The translations under genes were made by a program, and so were the position numbers. The notes beneath the pieces were generated by a model that worked only from the letters and a program-made list of their open reading frames with translations, did not search any database and was not told the origin of the DNA. From the NCBI RefSeq assembly GCF_014696925.1, contig NZ_JACJQY010000011.1:55805-119804 (forward strand): a stretch of DNA of 64,000 nucleotides. Direction: 5' to 3'. Within the stretch, counting starts at the first letter, position 1; the number at the start of each line of letters is the position of its first letter. Shown here piece after piece: positions 36,241 through 45,557 of the stretch. This DNA comes from Phormidium tenue FACHB-1050 (GTDB lineage Bacteria > Cyanobacteriota > Cyanobacteriia > Pseudanabaenales > Pseudanabaenaceae).

Positions 36241-36289
36241 AGAAATATTTTTGAAAGCCTCACTTCGCGCCGCTTTCAAAAATATTTCT
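36241..36289. repeat. Imperfect hairpin upstream of the acetyltransferase gene
   Basis: AGAAATATTTTTGAAAGC and complement around a CTCACTTCGCGCC loop. The apex resembles a decayed GCGCGAAGCGC apex. It lies in the 5' region of the acetyltransferase gene and 3' (40 bp) to nothing rightward. Confidence 0.5.
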
Positions 36290-36329
36290 GGGTTTTAAGT
36301 CAGCGCTTTGTGCTGAAATTTAAATCTTG

Positions 36330-37019
36330 TTAGTTTTTTAAATTTTCCCACTGTAAATAAGTGGCTGGATTGTAAACATAATGAAAAGATTGCGCTGGTG
36401 CACAATGATTGATCTTAATAGCAATTCCTAACTCAAAATGTAAATGTCTGATATCACTCCGTCCTGAATTTCCCATTTTGCCAAGTTCTTGACCACGAGT
36501 AACTTTCTGCCCAACTTTCACTTGGGTACTGTCAGGATAAAGATGAGCATAGCGGGTGAACAGTCCATTCGGATGCTGAATCACAATATGGTTTCCCCAA
36601 TCGCCGCCACAGTCTCGCTGCAAACGGTTGGGCGCAAATGCATCTGATTGTGGACAATCACGACGAATATATACAACTTTGCCATCGGCAGCCGATCGCA
36701 CTGGTACTTGGGTGACTAACTGGTTACTATGAATAAAATCAAGCCCTTCATGCTCCGCAAGCTGATAGTCCTTACCTATAAATTGATGGGTTTCGGTAAA
36801 TTCTGCGGGTAAAGCCCAAGCTAAGGTTAAGTCGCGATCGCTGCGAACTGTGGCAACACGCTGTGTCGGCGCATATTCTTCGTGATGCTTATCTGAGTTT
36901 GAATTTAAGCTTTGATAAGAATATTCATGGGCGCAAACTTGAGCAAATACGGGAGACACATCAACATAGAGAAAAGAAATTAAAAAAACTGCTAATCTGA
37001 AACGCAAATATATGTTCAT
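36330..37019 (-). CDS. M23-family metallopeptidase-like secreted protein
   Basis: A 229-residue exported protein with a signal peptide (LRFRLAVFLISFLYVDVSPVFA). The LytM/M23 domain has HEGLDF (HxxxD zinc ligands, about 95-99), GNHIVIQHPNGLFTRYAHLY, GQKVTRGQELGKMGNSG and RHLHFELG (HxH ligand pair). It would cut peptidoglycan cross-bridges or act as a LytM activator. All zinc ligands are visible, so activity is likely. Confidence 0.85.
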   Translation of the reverse strand: MNIYLRFRLAVFLISFLYVDVSPVFAQVCAHEYSYQSLNSNSDKHHEEYAPTQRVATVRSDRDLTLAWALPAEFTETHQFIGKDYQLAEHEGLDFIHSNQLVTQVPVRSAADGKVVYIRRDCPQSDAFAPNRLQRDCGGDWGNHIVIQHPNGLFTRYAHLYPDSTQVKVGQKVTRGQELGKMGNSGRSDIRHLHFELGIAIKINHCAPAQSFHYVYNPATYLQWENLKN

Positions 37020-37065
37020 GCTTAGTCATCAAACAAGTTGGACATTCTGCATTTTTTTACTTCCA

Positions 37066-37114
37066 GTCAAGAATTAGTGTTGCGGTGCTTTGGGCCACAA
37101 CACTAATTCTTGAC
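37066..37114. repeat. Hairpin between the M23 and petB genes
   Basis: GTCAAGAATTAGTGTTG and complement around CGGTGCTTTGGGCC. It lies upstream of both divergent genes in a 331-bp intergenic region. The rest (37115-37350) is the petB leader; TATAAA-like hexamers occur near 37194 and 37226 but no promoter can be fixed. Confidence 0.45.
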
Positions 37115-37350
37115 TAGGGGGAGTATCTTAAAAATGTCGTATAGTCATATATCTGAGATGGATTAAGGGCGATCGCTTAGTTTTGTTATCCGTATAAAGG
37201 TAGCAACGATTAAGAAAATTTACTATAAATCTAGTAAAACCTTTTAAAAGCCATCTTTAGGTTTGCCTACACATGATCATAAGTATTAAAATAAGTTACA
37301 GCTATCAAAAAATTGTTAACTAGTTCAGCAATCTTGGGTTTTTCAATTAC

Positions 37351-37998
37351 ATGAGTAAAGTTTACGATTGGTTTAATGATCGCCTTGAAGTCGGGGCGCT
37401 CGCTGAGGACGTTACTAGTAAGTACGTTCCCCCTCACGTTAATATCTTTTACTGCTTAGGCGGCATCACCCTCACCTGCTTCCTAATTCAGTTCGCGACA
37501 GGCTTCGCGATGACCTTTTATTACAAGCCATCAGTTACTGAAGCATTTGAATCAGTTCGCTACATCATGACCGACGTTAACTTCGGTTGGTTGATCCGCT
37601 CAGTTCACCGTTGGTCAGCTAGCATGATGGTCTTGATGATGATCTTGCATGTTTTCCGCGTGTATCTAACTGGCGGTTTCAAAAAGCCTCGCGAATTGAC
37701 TTGGATCACTGGTGTCATCCTTGCTGTGATCACCGTTACCTTCGGTGTAACTGGATACTCCCTACCTTGGGATCAAGTTGGATACTGGGCAGTTAAGATT
37801 GTATCTGGTGTACCTGATGCAATTCCTGTTGTGGGTGGAACCTTGGTTGAGCTATTGCGTGGCGGACAAAGTGTTGGTCAAGCAACTCTTACCCGTTTCT
37901 ACAGCTTGCATACCTTTGTATTGCCTTGGTTGATTGCAGTATTCATGCTCGCTCACTTCTTGATGATCCGTAAGCAAGGTATTTCTGGTCCTTTGTAA
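37351..37998 (+). CDS. petB: Cytochrome b6
   Basis: A 215-residue subunit of the cytochrome b6f complex in the thylakoid membrane, moving electrons from plastoquinol. Heme ligands His86 and His100 are in [18 protein letters not shown], with the second pair in [10 protein letters not shown] and LAHFLM. Cys35 (NIFYCLGG), which covalently holds heme ci, is present. Four membrane helices. petD follows 82 bp downstream, the usual cyanobacterial petBD order. Confidence 0.98.
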   Translation: MSKVYDWFNDRLEVGALAEDVTSKYVPPHVNIFYCLGGITLTCFLIQFATGFAMTFYYKPSVTEAFESVRYIMTDVNFGWLIRSVHRWSASMMVLMMILHVFRVYLTGGFKKPRELTWITGVILAVITVTFGVTGYSLPWDQVGYWAVKIVSGVPDAIPVVGGTLVELLRGGQSVGQATLTRFYSLHTFVLPWLIAVFMLAHFLMIRKQGISGPL

Positions 37999-38080
37999 GG
38001 TTTCTTATCCTAGAAACTCGTATAGGATTTTCCTATTAGATAATTTTAGAAAACCATAACGCAATAAATAAAGCAATAAC

Positions 38081-38566
38081 ATGGCAAAGACTGAAAAGCT
38101 CCCTGATTTAAATGATCCAATTTTGCGTGCAAAGTTGGAAAAGAACATGGGTCACAACTACTATGGCGAACCAGCTTGGCCAAATGACCTGTTGTACATG
38201 TTCCCTGTTGTGATCACTGGCACGATCGCTTTGATTACTGGTTTGGCAGTGCTTGACCCCACGATGGTCGGCGAACCTGCTAATCCTTTCGCAACCCCTT
38301 TGGAAATTTTGCCAGAGTGGTTCTTGTATCCTGCATTCCAAATTTTGCGGATTGTTCCTAACAAGCTTTTGGGCGTACTGCTCCAAAGTTTGATTCCTGT
38401 TGGCTTGATTCTCATTCCTTTCATTGAGAATGTAAACAAGTTCCAAAATCCTTTCCGTCGTCCTGTAGCAATGGCTGTATTCCTATTTGGTACTGCTGTT
38501 ACTCTTTGGTTGGGGATTGGTTCCACCATGCCTATCGATAAGTCTCTGACTTTAGGCTTGTTCTAA
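38081..38566 (+). CDS. petD: Cytochrome b6f complex subunit IV
   Basis: A 161-residue, three-helix subunit that forms the quinol-oxidation site with cytochrome b6. It has [20 protein letters not shown] N-terminal sequence ([18 protein letters not shown]), the EILPEWF segment, and a C-terminal helix with [12 protein letters not shown]. The Qo-site motif usually reads PEWY; here it is PEWF. Co-transcribed with petB and followed by a strong terminator. Confidence 0.97.
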   Translation: MAKTEKLPDLNDPILRAKLEKNMGHNYYGEPAWPNDLLYMFPVVITGTIALITGLAVLDPTMVGEPANPFATPLEILPEWFLYPAFQILRIVPNKLLGVLLQSLIPVGLILIPFIENVNKFQNPFRRPVAMAVFLFGTAVTLWLGIGSTMPIDKSLTLGLF

Positions 38567-38613
38567 ATACTTCAAAATAAAAAATGTTGCGAGTAATGCT
38601 TGCTCCATTTTTT

Positions 38614-38672
38614 ATCAACCCAAAAAAGATAAAGGCAGTGCTTCGCACTGCCTTTATCTTTTTTGGGTTGAT
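38614..38672 (+). terminator. Terminator of petBD
   Basis: ATCAACCCAAAAAAGATAAA and the following GGCAGTGC pair with an exact complement over 28 bp around TTC. It starts 48 bp after the petD stop. The apex TGCTTCGCA places it among the GCTTCGC-apex hairpins. Confidence 0.7.
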
Positions 38673-38706
38673 TTACGACTAGCCAATGCTGAGCGATCAC
38701 CCATTT

Positions 38707-38822
38707 TATAGCTGTCGCCATTCTTGTTAGGACATAAAACCCCAATAGTGTGAGGCGGCGCGAAGCGCCGCCTCACACTATTGGGGTTTTGATTTGTCCT
38801 GATACAGGTGGCTATAGCTATA
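38707..38822. mobile_element. Family A repeat, full-length copy
   Basis: A 116-bp copy with ends TATAGCTGTCGCCATTC and GGTGGCTATAGCTATA. Central stem CCCAATAGTGTGAGGCGGCGC with GAA apex and exact complement. It lies 35 bp downstream of the petBD terminator. The rest of the gap to 39016 shows nothing. Confidence 0.88.
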
Positions 38823-39016
38823 GAATCTCGTTGAGCATGAATTGAATTTTGGCACTACAAATATCTGACGCTCAAACTAAATATCGCCTAATGATTATTT
38901 CTATCTATTCTTGTCGCGCCATTACAGAAATAATGCTAGAGGCAGGCTGTTGAAAAACAAGAAGTAAAAGGTTTCACAGATCGTAAAACGAGTCATGTTT
39001 GATTGGTTTCTACTAA

Positions 39017-39367
39017 TTATAGAGGCAAGTAAAGAACAATACCCTTCCATTCCATTTGTTTGCTACACTCTACTAGCAATAGCAACTCATCGATCGCCTG
39101 TCTAACCAGCATTCGGTCATTAACGATAAATATTCCTGCCATTGCCTTCCCGCTATGCAACCTCTCATAGGCAAAATCTGGCATAGTGGCGCGATCATGA
39201 GTCAAGAGAATGCGATTATTAATCGTTGCCCATTCTAAAATCACTGGATCATCTAATTTCTGCAACCCCACATCCTGAACTCTACACAAATCAAGTTGAG
39301 GTTGACGAAGAAACAATCCTCGTACTATGTCACCATTAAAGTTCTCATCGCTTAACAAGCTTAACAT
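39017..39367 (-). CDS. DUF5615 PIN-like toxin
   Basis: A 116-residue protein of the DUF5615 PIN-like group. It begins MLSLLSDENFNGDIVRG with the first acidic pair (Asp7, Glu8), continues with DLCRVQDVGLQKLDDPVILE, and has ILLTHDRATMPDFA with the last aspartates. These are the acidic positions of the PIN fold. Such proteins are commonly encoded with a DUF433 gene, as here (5 bp upstream). Role: probable ribonuclease toxin of a type II pair. Confidence 0.82.
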   Translation of the reverse strand: MLSLLSDENFNGDIVRGLFLRQPQLDLCRVQDVGLQKLDDPVILEWATINNRILLTHDRATMPDFAYERLHSGKAMAGIFIVNDRMLVRQAIDELLLLVECSKQMEWKGIVLYLPL

Positions 39368-39372
39368 GGGGT

Positions 39373-39714
39373 TTATGTTGCTTGTTCAGACTGCTTTTTG
39401 CTCAACAAACGAGAACGAATGAAACTTAAATCAGGCTGAATATGAGACAAACGTTGCTGAACAGATTCTGCTAGTTTCTCTCTTTGATTTAAGTAATCTT
39501 CCACGGTATCTTGATGTCTTAGATAATAACCAATAGTGCTATAGACATCAGATAGAGATAGAGTTGAATATCTTTGGACAATAGACTCAGGCGAAGCCCC
39601 ATCTTGGAAAGCCCGAATTACAATCTCTAACAATACTCTTGACTTGCCTACTCGAATCGCCCCCATTTCGTCACTAACGAGTGGAAGTGTGTCACGCTCT
39701 AAGACAATATTCAT
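39373..39714 (-). CDS. DUF433 antitoxin
   Basis: A 113-residue protein (start MNIVLERDTLPL at 39714; two further codons lie in frame to an ATG at 39723). The DUF433 core is IRVGKSRVLLEIVIRAFQDG followed by ASPESIVQRYSTLSLSDVYS, which forms a winged-helix-like DNA-binding unit. The C-terminal helix (YLNQREKLAESVQQRL) should contact the toxin. It is read just before the DUF5615 gene. Confidence 0.82.
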   Translation of the reverse strand: MNIVLERDTLPLVSDEMGAIRVGKSRVLLEIVIRAFQDGASPESIVQRYSTLSLSDVYSTIGYYLRHQDTVEDYLNQREKLAESVQQRLSHIQPDLSFIRSRLLSKKQSEQAT

Positions 39715-39755
39715 ACTTAGCACTTTAACTTATTACCTAACGATAATACTTCATC

Positions 39756-39838
39756 TATAGCAATGTAAGTTTTGCTTAGGACATCAAACCCAAAAGATGA
39801 GTGGCGGCGCTTCGTGCCGCCACTCATCTTTTGGGTGC
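39756..39838. mobile_element. Half copy of a family A repeat (A2 type)
   Basis: It begins TATAGCAATGTAAGTTTTGC, then TTAGGACATCAAACCC, with stem AAAGATGAGTGGCGGC and complement, and stops after GGGT. The right arm is missing, exactly as in the half copy at 23959-24037, which starts with the same TATAGCAATGTAA. Confidence 0.7.
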
Positions 39839-39958
39839 CGAAGCCTTAATGAGTTTGATTTGATTTTGCGGTAAGGGTATATGCGGCATAATATATATTT
39901 GGATCGGCAATTCAAGAACTTATTTCGCAATATCAAATCATTGCCTACAAACTAACTT

Positions 39959-42412
39959 GTGCCACTAGATATAAATCGTTTGCAACAAGCCTTAAGTATC
40001 GAGGCTGAAAAAGGCTTTTCCAATTTACAGGGAAAGCAATCTTTGTTTGCAGATTTTTTGAATGTGAGCTTAAAAGAAATCCCTGAAGACTGGGAAATGA
40101 GCGATCGCCTCCAAGCGCAAACCCTTGCTAAACAATATGCTCAATATAGTGATTTGTCCCTATCACGCAGACAACATCTAGTTGCCGAAACCCGTCGCTT
40201 GCTCTACGAAGTACGTCGCCGTGAAATCGCAGAAACTAACGCTGCACCCAAGATTAAGAAACCCAAGACTGAGGCGATCGCTGCTACAGAACCCAAAGCC
40301 ACCAAAAAAATATTGCCTGATACCGAGTTGAAAAACCTTGAAGGTATTGGCTCATTTATGGCGACAAAGTTTAAGCTTCTCGATTTACATACGGTGCGCG
40401 ATGTTCTCAGTTACTATCCTCGCGATCATATTGACTATGCTCGTCAGATTCCCATTCGTGAACTTAAAGATGGAGATACAGTTACCGTAATCGGCACAAT
40501 TAAGAAATTCGGCTGTTTTACTAGTCCCAAAAATCCCAATCTCACGATTGTGGAAATTATTTTACGTGACCATACAGGGCAGATAAAGCTTAGCCGCTTC
40601 TGGACTGGCAAACGTTACTCCAATCGAGGTTGGCAAGAATCACAGAAAAAACTTTATCCTCAAGGCTGTACAGTTGCGGCTTCGGGGGTGGTCAAACAGA
40701 GCAAATATGGTTTGACGTTAGAGAATTATGAAGTGGAAGTTCTTGAACATACTCAAGATACAATCCAGTCTAAAACTGTCGGGCGCGTCGTGCCAGTTTA
40801 TCCACTTACGGAAGGTATCACACCCGAAGCCATTCGCCGACTTGTGGCGCAATGCTTACCCGCCGTATCACAGATTGCCGATCCGATGCCCGATCGCTTT
40901 CTCAATGATTACAAAATGATGCCTCTGGCTCAGGCGATCGCCCAAGTGCATTATCCAGATACCAGCGAAACCTTAGAACAAGCCGTAATTCGACTCACCT
41001 TCGATAAATATTTCTACCGTCGCCTTGTTTCTCTCTATCGTCGTCATCAACAAAAAGCAATTCATTTTGTGCCTCAGAGCCAAGCGATCGCTCAACTGGA
41101 AAAGATTCTTCCCTTTGAGTTAACCAATGCTCAAAAGCGTGTGGTTGCTGAAATTCGCGCTGATCTGCAAGGTCAAACACCGATGAACCGTTTAGTGCAA
41201 GGCGATGTTGGCTCAGGGAAAACGATTGTGGCAGTATATGCATTGTTAACAGCGATCGAGGCTGGCTATCAAACTGCACTTATGGCTCCGACGGAAGTTC
41301 TCACCGAGCAGCATTACCGCAAGATTGTGGAATGGTTTATGCAGCTAAATCTACCAGTAGAAATTTTGACTGGTTCCACGAAAACTGCAAAACGTCGTGA
41401 AACTTTACGGCAATTGGAAACGGGTGAGTTGCCTTTAGTCATTGGAACCCATGCTCTAATTCAGGATGGTGTAAACTTTGCGCGGTTGGGGCTAGCGGTA
41501 ATCGACGAACAACATCGTTTTGGTAGAGATCAGCGATCGCGGCTTTTGCAAAAAGGCAATGACCCCCATGTGTTGATCATGACTGCTACGCCAATTCCCC
41601 GAACTCTCTATCTCACTAATTCTGAAATTGAAGTTAGTATCATCGATGAGCTTCCCCCTGGGCGGAAACCGATTCAAACTGTCTTACTGAAACCCTCACA
41701 ACGCAAAGATGCTTACGATTTAATCCGTCGTGAAATAGCTCAAGATCGTCAGGCTTATATTGTCTTTCCTCTAGTGGAAGAGTCTGAGAAAATGGAAGAT
41801 ATTAAGGCAGCAACCCAAGAACGTGAGCATCTCCAAAATGTAGTTTTTCCTAACTTCCAAATTGGCTTACTGCATGGTCAAATGTCTTCGGCAGAAAAAG
41901 ATGAAGCGATAAATACTTTCCGTAGAGGTGAAACCCAAATTTTGGTAGCGACTACGGTGATTGAAGTCGGTGTAGATATTCCCAATGCTTCGGTGATGCT
42001 CATCGAACATGCTGATCGCTTTGGGCTTGCTCAACTTCACCAATTACGGGGCAGAGTCGGACGTGGCGCGGCGCAGTCCTATTGTTTATTACTAAGCGGC
42101 TCTAAGTCGCAGACATCGCAGGAGCGTTTACAAGTTCTTGAGCAGTCACAGGATGGATTTTTTATTGCTGAGCGTGATTTCCAGATGCGCGGTAAAGGTA
42201 AAGATGAGGGAACAGAACAATCTGGACATGCAGGTTTCTCGATTGAGGATCGGTTACCTGATGAGGCTGCGCGTCAAGAGATTTTCCAAATAGCCCGTGA
42301 AGCGGCGGAAAGAATTATCAAGAAAGATGCCACATTGGAGCATTTTCCTGCGTTGAAAGCAGAATTTGAAATGCATTATCAACGCTTGCAAGGCGGGGCA
42401 ATTTTCACATAA
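39959..42412 (+). CDS. recG: ATP-dependent DNA helicase RecG
   Basis: An 817-residue branch-migration helicase that remodels stalled forks and Holliday junctions. It starts at GTG. The N-terminal extension (about 1-120) is usual in cyanobacteria. The wedge OB-fold (about 150-260) includes TVTVIGTIKKFGC. Walker A is QGDVGSGKTIVA, motif II is DEQHRFG, motif III TATPIPRTL, motif V EVGVDIPNASVM, motif VI QLRGRVGRG. The C-terminal TRG-like region (QMRGKGKDEGTEQSGH) is complete, though the loop is longer than the usual RGPGEFLGTRQSG. Confidence 0.95.
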   Translation: MPLDINRLQQALSIEAEKGFSNLQGKQSLFADFLNVSLKEIPEDWEMSDRLQAQTLAKQYAQYSDLSLSRRQHLVAETRRLLYEVRRREIAETNAAPKIKKPKTEAIAATEPKATKKILPDTELKNLEGIGSFMATKFKLLDLHTVRDVLSYYPRDHIDYARQIPIRELKDGDTVTVIGTIKKFGCFTSPKNPNLTIVEIILRDHTGQIKLSRFWTGKRYSNRGWQESQKKLYPQGCTVAASGVVKQSKYGLTLENYEVEVLEHTQDTIQSKTVGRVVPVYPLTEGITPEAIRRLVAQCLPAVSQIADPMPDRFLNDYKMMPLAQAIAQVHYPDTSETLEQAVIRLTFDKYFYRRLVSLYRRHQQKAIHFVPQSQAIAQLEKILPFELTNAQKRVVAEIRADLQGQTPMNRLVQGDVGSGKTIVAVYALLTAIEAGYQTALMAPTEVLTEQHYRKIVEWFMQLNLPVEILTGSTKTAKRRETLRQLETGELPLVIGTHALIQDGVNFARLGLAVIDEQHRFGRDQRSRLLQKGNDPHVLIMTATPIPRTLYLTNSEIEVSIIDELPPGRKPIQTVLLKPSQRKDAYDLIRREIAQDRQAYIVFPLVEESEKMEDIKAATQEREHLQNVVFPNFQIGLLHGQMSSAEKDEAINTFRRGETQILVATTVIEVGVDIPNASVMLIEHADRFGLAQLHQLRGRVGRGAAQSYCLLLSGSKSQTSQERLQVLEQSQDGFFIAERDFQMRGKGKDEGTEQSGHAGFSIEDRLPDEAARQEIFQIAREAAERIIKKDATLEHFPALKAEFEMHYQRLQGGAIFT

Positions 42413-42417
42413 AAGGT

Positions 42418-42609
42418 TTATGCTGTAGCGTCTTCCCAAAGTTGTGATACTGGGAATGTTTGTCCTGCTGCGGCAAGCCTTACAGATTCTTGTAAATCGG
42501 CTAATATTTGTTCTTTGGGTTCTTGTTCGTCAATTAAAGCTAATCCACTGACATTATCAGTGTTTAAGGAATGGAGAAGTTGTTGCCAAAGTTCTAATGG
42601 GACAAGCAT
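42418..42609 (-). CDS. Small antitoxin-like protein
   Basis: A 63-residue acidic protein: MLVPLELWQQLLHSL, then LADLQESVRLAAAGQTFPVS and QLWEDATA. The last part matches the toxin-binding tails of RelB-type antitoxins seen in cyanobacteria (adjacent ESVR...GQTFPVSELW pattern). No toxin gene lies beside it: recG ends 5 bp away on the other strand. It overlaps another small frame by 53 bp. Possibly an orphan antitoxin, or the 3' half of a frameshifted gene. Confidence 0.55.
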   Translation of the reverse strand: MLVPLELWQQLLHSLNTDNVSGLALIDEQEPKEQILADLQESVRLAAAGQTFPVSQLWEDATA

Positions 42610-42733
42610 ATTGGTTGTTTTGCCTTCTGAATTGGTTTAGCTTTTTGAGCAGTTCTTCAGATGTGCTGTTTTCTTGGGCAATAATTTCTGCTAAGTAGGT
42701 TTCTATTTCTCGATCTAGGTTGATTGACAGCAT
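42557..42733 (-). CDS. Second small antitoxin-like frame
   Basis: A 58-residue frame from ATG 42731-42733: MLSINLDREIETYLAEIIAQ, then ENSTSEELLKKLNQF. The beginning resembles ribbon-helix-helix antitoxins; the last 20 residues (ACPIRTLATTSPF) look out of frame, because the neighbouring frame continues with a sensible antitoxin tail. A single-base shift near 42610 could have split one gene into two. Confidence 0.45.
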   Translation of the reverse strand: MLSINLDREIETYLAEIIAQENSTSEELLKKLNQFRRQNNQYACPIRTLATTSPFLKH

Positions 42734-42854
42734 TTTTTTTGATTATTAGCTTTAGTTAATTATAATCTGAAAATTACAGGCTGAAAATTTTTGATACACA
42801 ATAATGCTAATTTAGGAACAAGTAGTTTCGTTATCTTTCCAAAGTAAAAAATCT

Positions 42855-43361
42855 ATGGCTAAACACTTCCTATTTATTTTGGCTTTTTTCTACTTGTTTA
42901 CGTCATCATTGGAAGCACAAAACATTCCAAAACCTCTGCTAAATGCTCTTAAAGAGTATGTTAAAGAAGATGTTATAAGGACTGGGGCTTATGGCGGTAG
43001 AGGTCGTAATTTCCCAGAATTTAGGTATGTATTGACTGACCTTAATAGCGATGGCAATTCTGACGCAATTGTCTTATTAAGAGATAAGTCTTGGTGTGGT
43101 ATGGCTGGCTGTCCCATGCTCATCTATAAAGGTGAGAATGGTGGCTTTACTTTTATTTCCGAAAGTGGGATTACGCGAGCGCCAATACGAGTTTTGCCTG
43201 AAAAAAATTACGGTTGGAAAACATTGGTGGTTAATGTAAAACAGAAAGGTGATGTTTTATTACGGTTTGACGGAACTGAATATCCTTCAGATTCATACAA
43301 TGGAATAAAAGCTACACAATCTCAGATTAATTCTACTCAAGTTTTACTTGATCGGAATTAA
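42855..43361 (+). CDS. Secreted protein with VCBS-like segment, unknown
   Basis: A 168-residue protein with a signal peptide (HFLFILAFFYLFTSSLEA). The mature part has YVLTDLNSDGNSDAIVLLRD near 60-80, a DxNxDG loop of the FG-GAP/EF-hand type that could bind calcium, and a Cys pair in SWCGMAGCPML likely to form a disulfide. The pattern LNSDGxxDAIVLL...GCP is seen in small periplasmic proteins of unknown role. Not assigned further. Confidence 0.6.
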   Translation: MAKHFLFILAFFYLFTSSLEAQNIPKPLLNALKEYVKEDVIRTGAYGGRGRNFPEFRYVLTDLNSDGNSDAIVLLRDKSWCGMAGCPMLIYKGENGGFTFISESGITRAPIRVLPEKNYGWKTLVVNVKQKGDVLLRFDGTEYPSDSYNGIKATQSQINSTQVLLDRN

Positions 43362-43449
43362 GTTGGCGAACTAAATAAGCATCTTTTCAAGAATAGAGCG
43401 AAATTAGCCAATTCAAAAACAAGCATAATTGTTTTTCCTGAATTATACA

Positions 43450-44958
43450 TCAGGGTATATCTCGGAATTCAGTTCTGCCATTAAATTTTACTAATTCAGA
43501 TAGAAGATTATAGTTCTTATCTGGATATTTAAGATAGAAAATGTTTGCAATTTGCCAACTATCACCGTTTTTTGCAATTACTATTTTGAGTGGGTTAGAA
43601 ACCACTTGGGATCTAAGGTTAGTTCTAAGAGTAAGATACACTTCAGCAACTTCATTTTTGACTTTAACTGAATCGACTTTAAATGAGTTGCTACTGACTT
43701 GAGCAAAAGAAAACAGATCATAATTGAGAGTTACACTTCTACGTTGAACAGGTAAGTTACTGATGCGAATCGCTCTATCTAAATATCTATATAGATTTGA
43801 AGTGAAAGAATTTCTTTTCTGGTAAAGCAAATCACGATGAGAATATTGATTATTAATATACCAATTGTAAAAATCAGCGGCTACTACTTCAGCAGGATGT
43901 TTACCAGAAGATTTAGAGGTCAACCCAGTGCTGAAACTCTTCGCATCTCGTAGAGTTACAGTTGATTTCTGTCCTGATGCAGTCGCATTAAACAAATCAA
44001 CTGCTCGTGCATAAGTGTTTACCCCACTGCCACCTACCCTGATTGCTTTAACATTAACAAGCTTACCAAGTCCCAAACCAAGATAATCAATTGCTATTTC
44101 AATTCCAATGTTACCCAAGTCAGTTCCAATATCGAAAATAGCTCCCACAAAAGGATTCTTTGAAGGATCGTTTTCAATAGTAACAGAATACTTCAGTATC
44201 TGTTGAAGGAATATAGCCAGCTTCTCTTTGTCAATAAAATCAAGACTAAAAAGAGCATTAGTAGTTGGTTCACTCTTAAATATATTAATAGCCGCTTTAG
44301 AGTCTCTTGAAAAGATAGCGTCTTTGATAAACCCGATAACAACTTCTTTTCGTGAATTAGACTTTGTATACTCTGAATCCCCCTTGACAAGTTGAGCTAC
44401 TTCAATAGCTAACATTATAGTGTTGTATCTCAACGCATAAGAGCTTGATTTTGAAACTTTTATAGAACCACCAGCAGGAATCTTAATGCTAATGTTCTGC
44501 TCTTGTAAGTTTTTTCTGTTATCACCAAGTGGATATCTACTAAATAGCGAAGCAGGAACTTTAAACAATTCAGCACCAGATTGAAGAAAACCTGTCGGTG
44601 GTCTATTCCCATCAATAATTTTTATGTCTTGCAAACGCTGACTAGAATCATAAACTTCAATCAATCCATCCGCAGAACCTCGGTTAAAAACTCTAAGATT
44701 TAGATTGATAGATCTATCTGAATTTCTTGTTACTTCAAATTTATCAAATAAGATTCCAGAATTAGCTTCTGAACTAGTACAGTAATCAGGCGATCTTTCC
44801 CCTAAGACAGTTTTTAAACTATTAGTACAGCCCAAATTAGTCGATTTCAGTTCGTCAGTATTTAAGTCTTGAGCTTCAACTTTTGATATAAGGGAAAATG
44901 GATTAACAGCAAATAACAATGCAAATATTGCAATGTTTATGAAACTTAATGAATTCAT
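43450..44958 (-). CDS. Large secreted protein, unknown
   Basis: About 502 residues. The preferred start is ATG 44956-44958, since this puts a normal signal peptide first (MNSLSFINIAIFALLF, cleaved after KVEA). An in-frame extension to 45018 lacks support. The first third is beta-rich (RSINLNLRVFNRGSADGLIE). The middle is helical with membrane-like amphipathic helices (DYLGLGLGKLVNVKAIRVGG). The final third (about 385-500) looks like a DUF3828/SnoaL-type alpha+beta domain: AADFYNWYINN...AEVYLTLRTNL...WQIANIFYL. Gene is AT-rich. Function not recognised. Confidence 0.6.
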   Translation of the reverse strand: MNSLSFINIAIFALLFAVNPFSLISKVEAQDLNTDELKSTNLGCTNSLKTVLGERSPDYCTSSEANSGILFDKFEVTRNSDRSINLNLRVFNRGSADGLIEVYDSSQRLQDIKIIDGNRPPTGFLQSGAELFKVPASLFSRYPLGDNRKNLQEQNISIKIPAGGSIKVSKSSSYALRYNTIMLAIEVAQLVKGDSEYTKSNSRKEVVIGFIKDAIFSRDSKAAINIFKSEPTTNALFSLDFIDKEKLAIFLQQILKYSVTIENDPSKNPFVGAIFDIGTDLGNIGIEIAIDYLGLGLGKLVNVKAIRVGGSGVNTYARAVDLFNATASGQKSTVTLRDAKSFSTGLTSKSSGKHPAEVVAADFYNWYINNQYSHRDLLYQKRNSFTSNLYRYLDRAIRISNLPVQRRSVTLNYDLFSFAQVSSNSFKVDSVKVKNEVAEVYLTLRTNLRSQVVSNPLKIVIAKNGDSWQIANIFYLKYPDKNYNLLSELVKFNGRTEFRDIP

Positions 44959-45153
44959 ACTTTTGTAAGTTAGAAATTGTATGTTTATTTGCCCGTAAAA
45001 CTTATTATAACTAACCAAAACTGAGTGAATCTATAAATTACTCAAATGCAGTTACATATCACTCTGAATATACCACTATTTCCCAAATTTAAGTTTGACA
45101 ATCTTCTAGTAATTGCAATTTCTTTGCTTTGTAATACAGTACACAGGCTTGGT

Positions 45154-45555
45154 TTATACTTTCCAATCCTCAAGTTGCAACCCATCCACACGCTCAAACT
45201 CCCTTGTATTATGTGTCACCAGAGTTAGATTATTTGCCAAAGCGATCGCCGCAATCTGCAAATCATACGCACCAATAGGAGTTCCTGCACTAGCTAGTTG
45301 CGCCCGAATTTGACCAAACAAAAGCGCCGACTCATCCCCAAACGGAAGCGACACAAATCGCTCTAAAAACTCTTGCTGGTGTTCCAAAGTTTTAGTTGGG
45401 TTATTGCTTCGCATTGCACCATAAAACAACTCAGACTTCACCACAGAACATACAGCCATATCCTCAATCGGAGTAGAAATTAAGCGATCGCGCACTGCAT
45501 TCGACCGACCATTCAAATACACCACACAAACATTCGTGTCCAGTAAATAAAGCAT
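45154..45555 (-). CDS. vapC: VapC-type PIN toxin
   Basis: A 133-residue PIN ribonuclease: Asp6 in LLDTNVCVVYL, Glu42 in VVKSELFYGAM, Asp near 99 in IGAYDLQIAAIAL and the last in THNTREFERV. This is the VapC subgroup that cuts tRNA or rRNA when unchecked. Its antitoxin gene ends 2 bp upstream. All acidic positions are present, so it looks active. Confidence 0.9.
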   Translation of the reverse strand: MLYLLDTNVCVVYLNGRSNAVRDRLISTPIEDMAVCSVVKSELFYGAMRSNNPTKTLEHQQEFLERFVSLPFGDESALLFGQIRAQLASAGTPIGAYDLQIAAIALANNLTLVTHNTREFERVDGLQLEDWKV

Positions 45556-45557
45556 TT

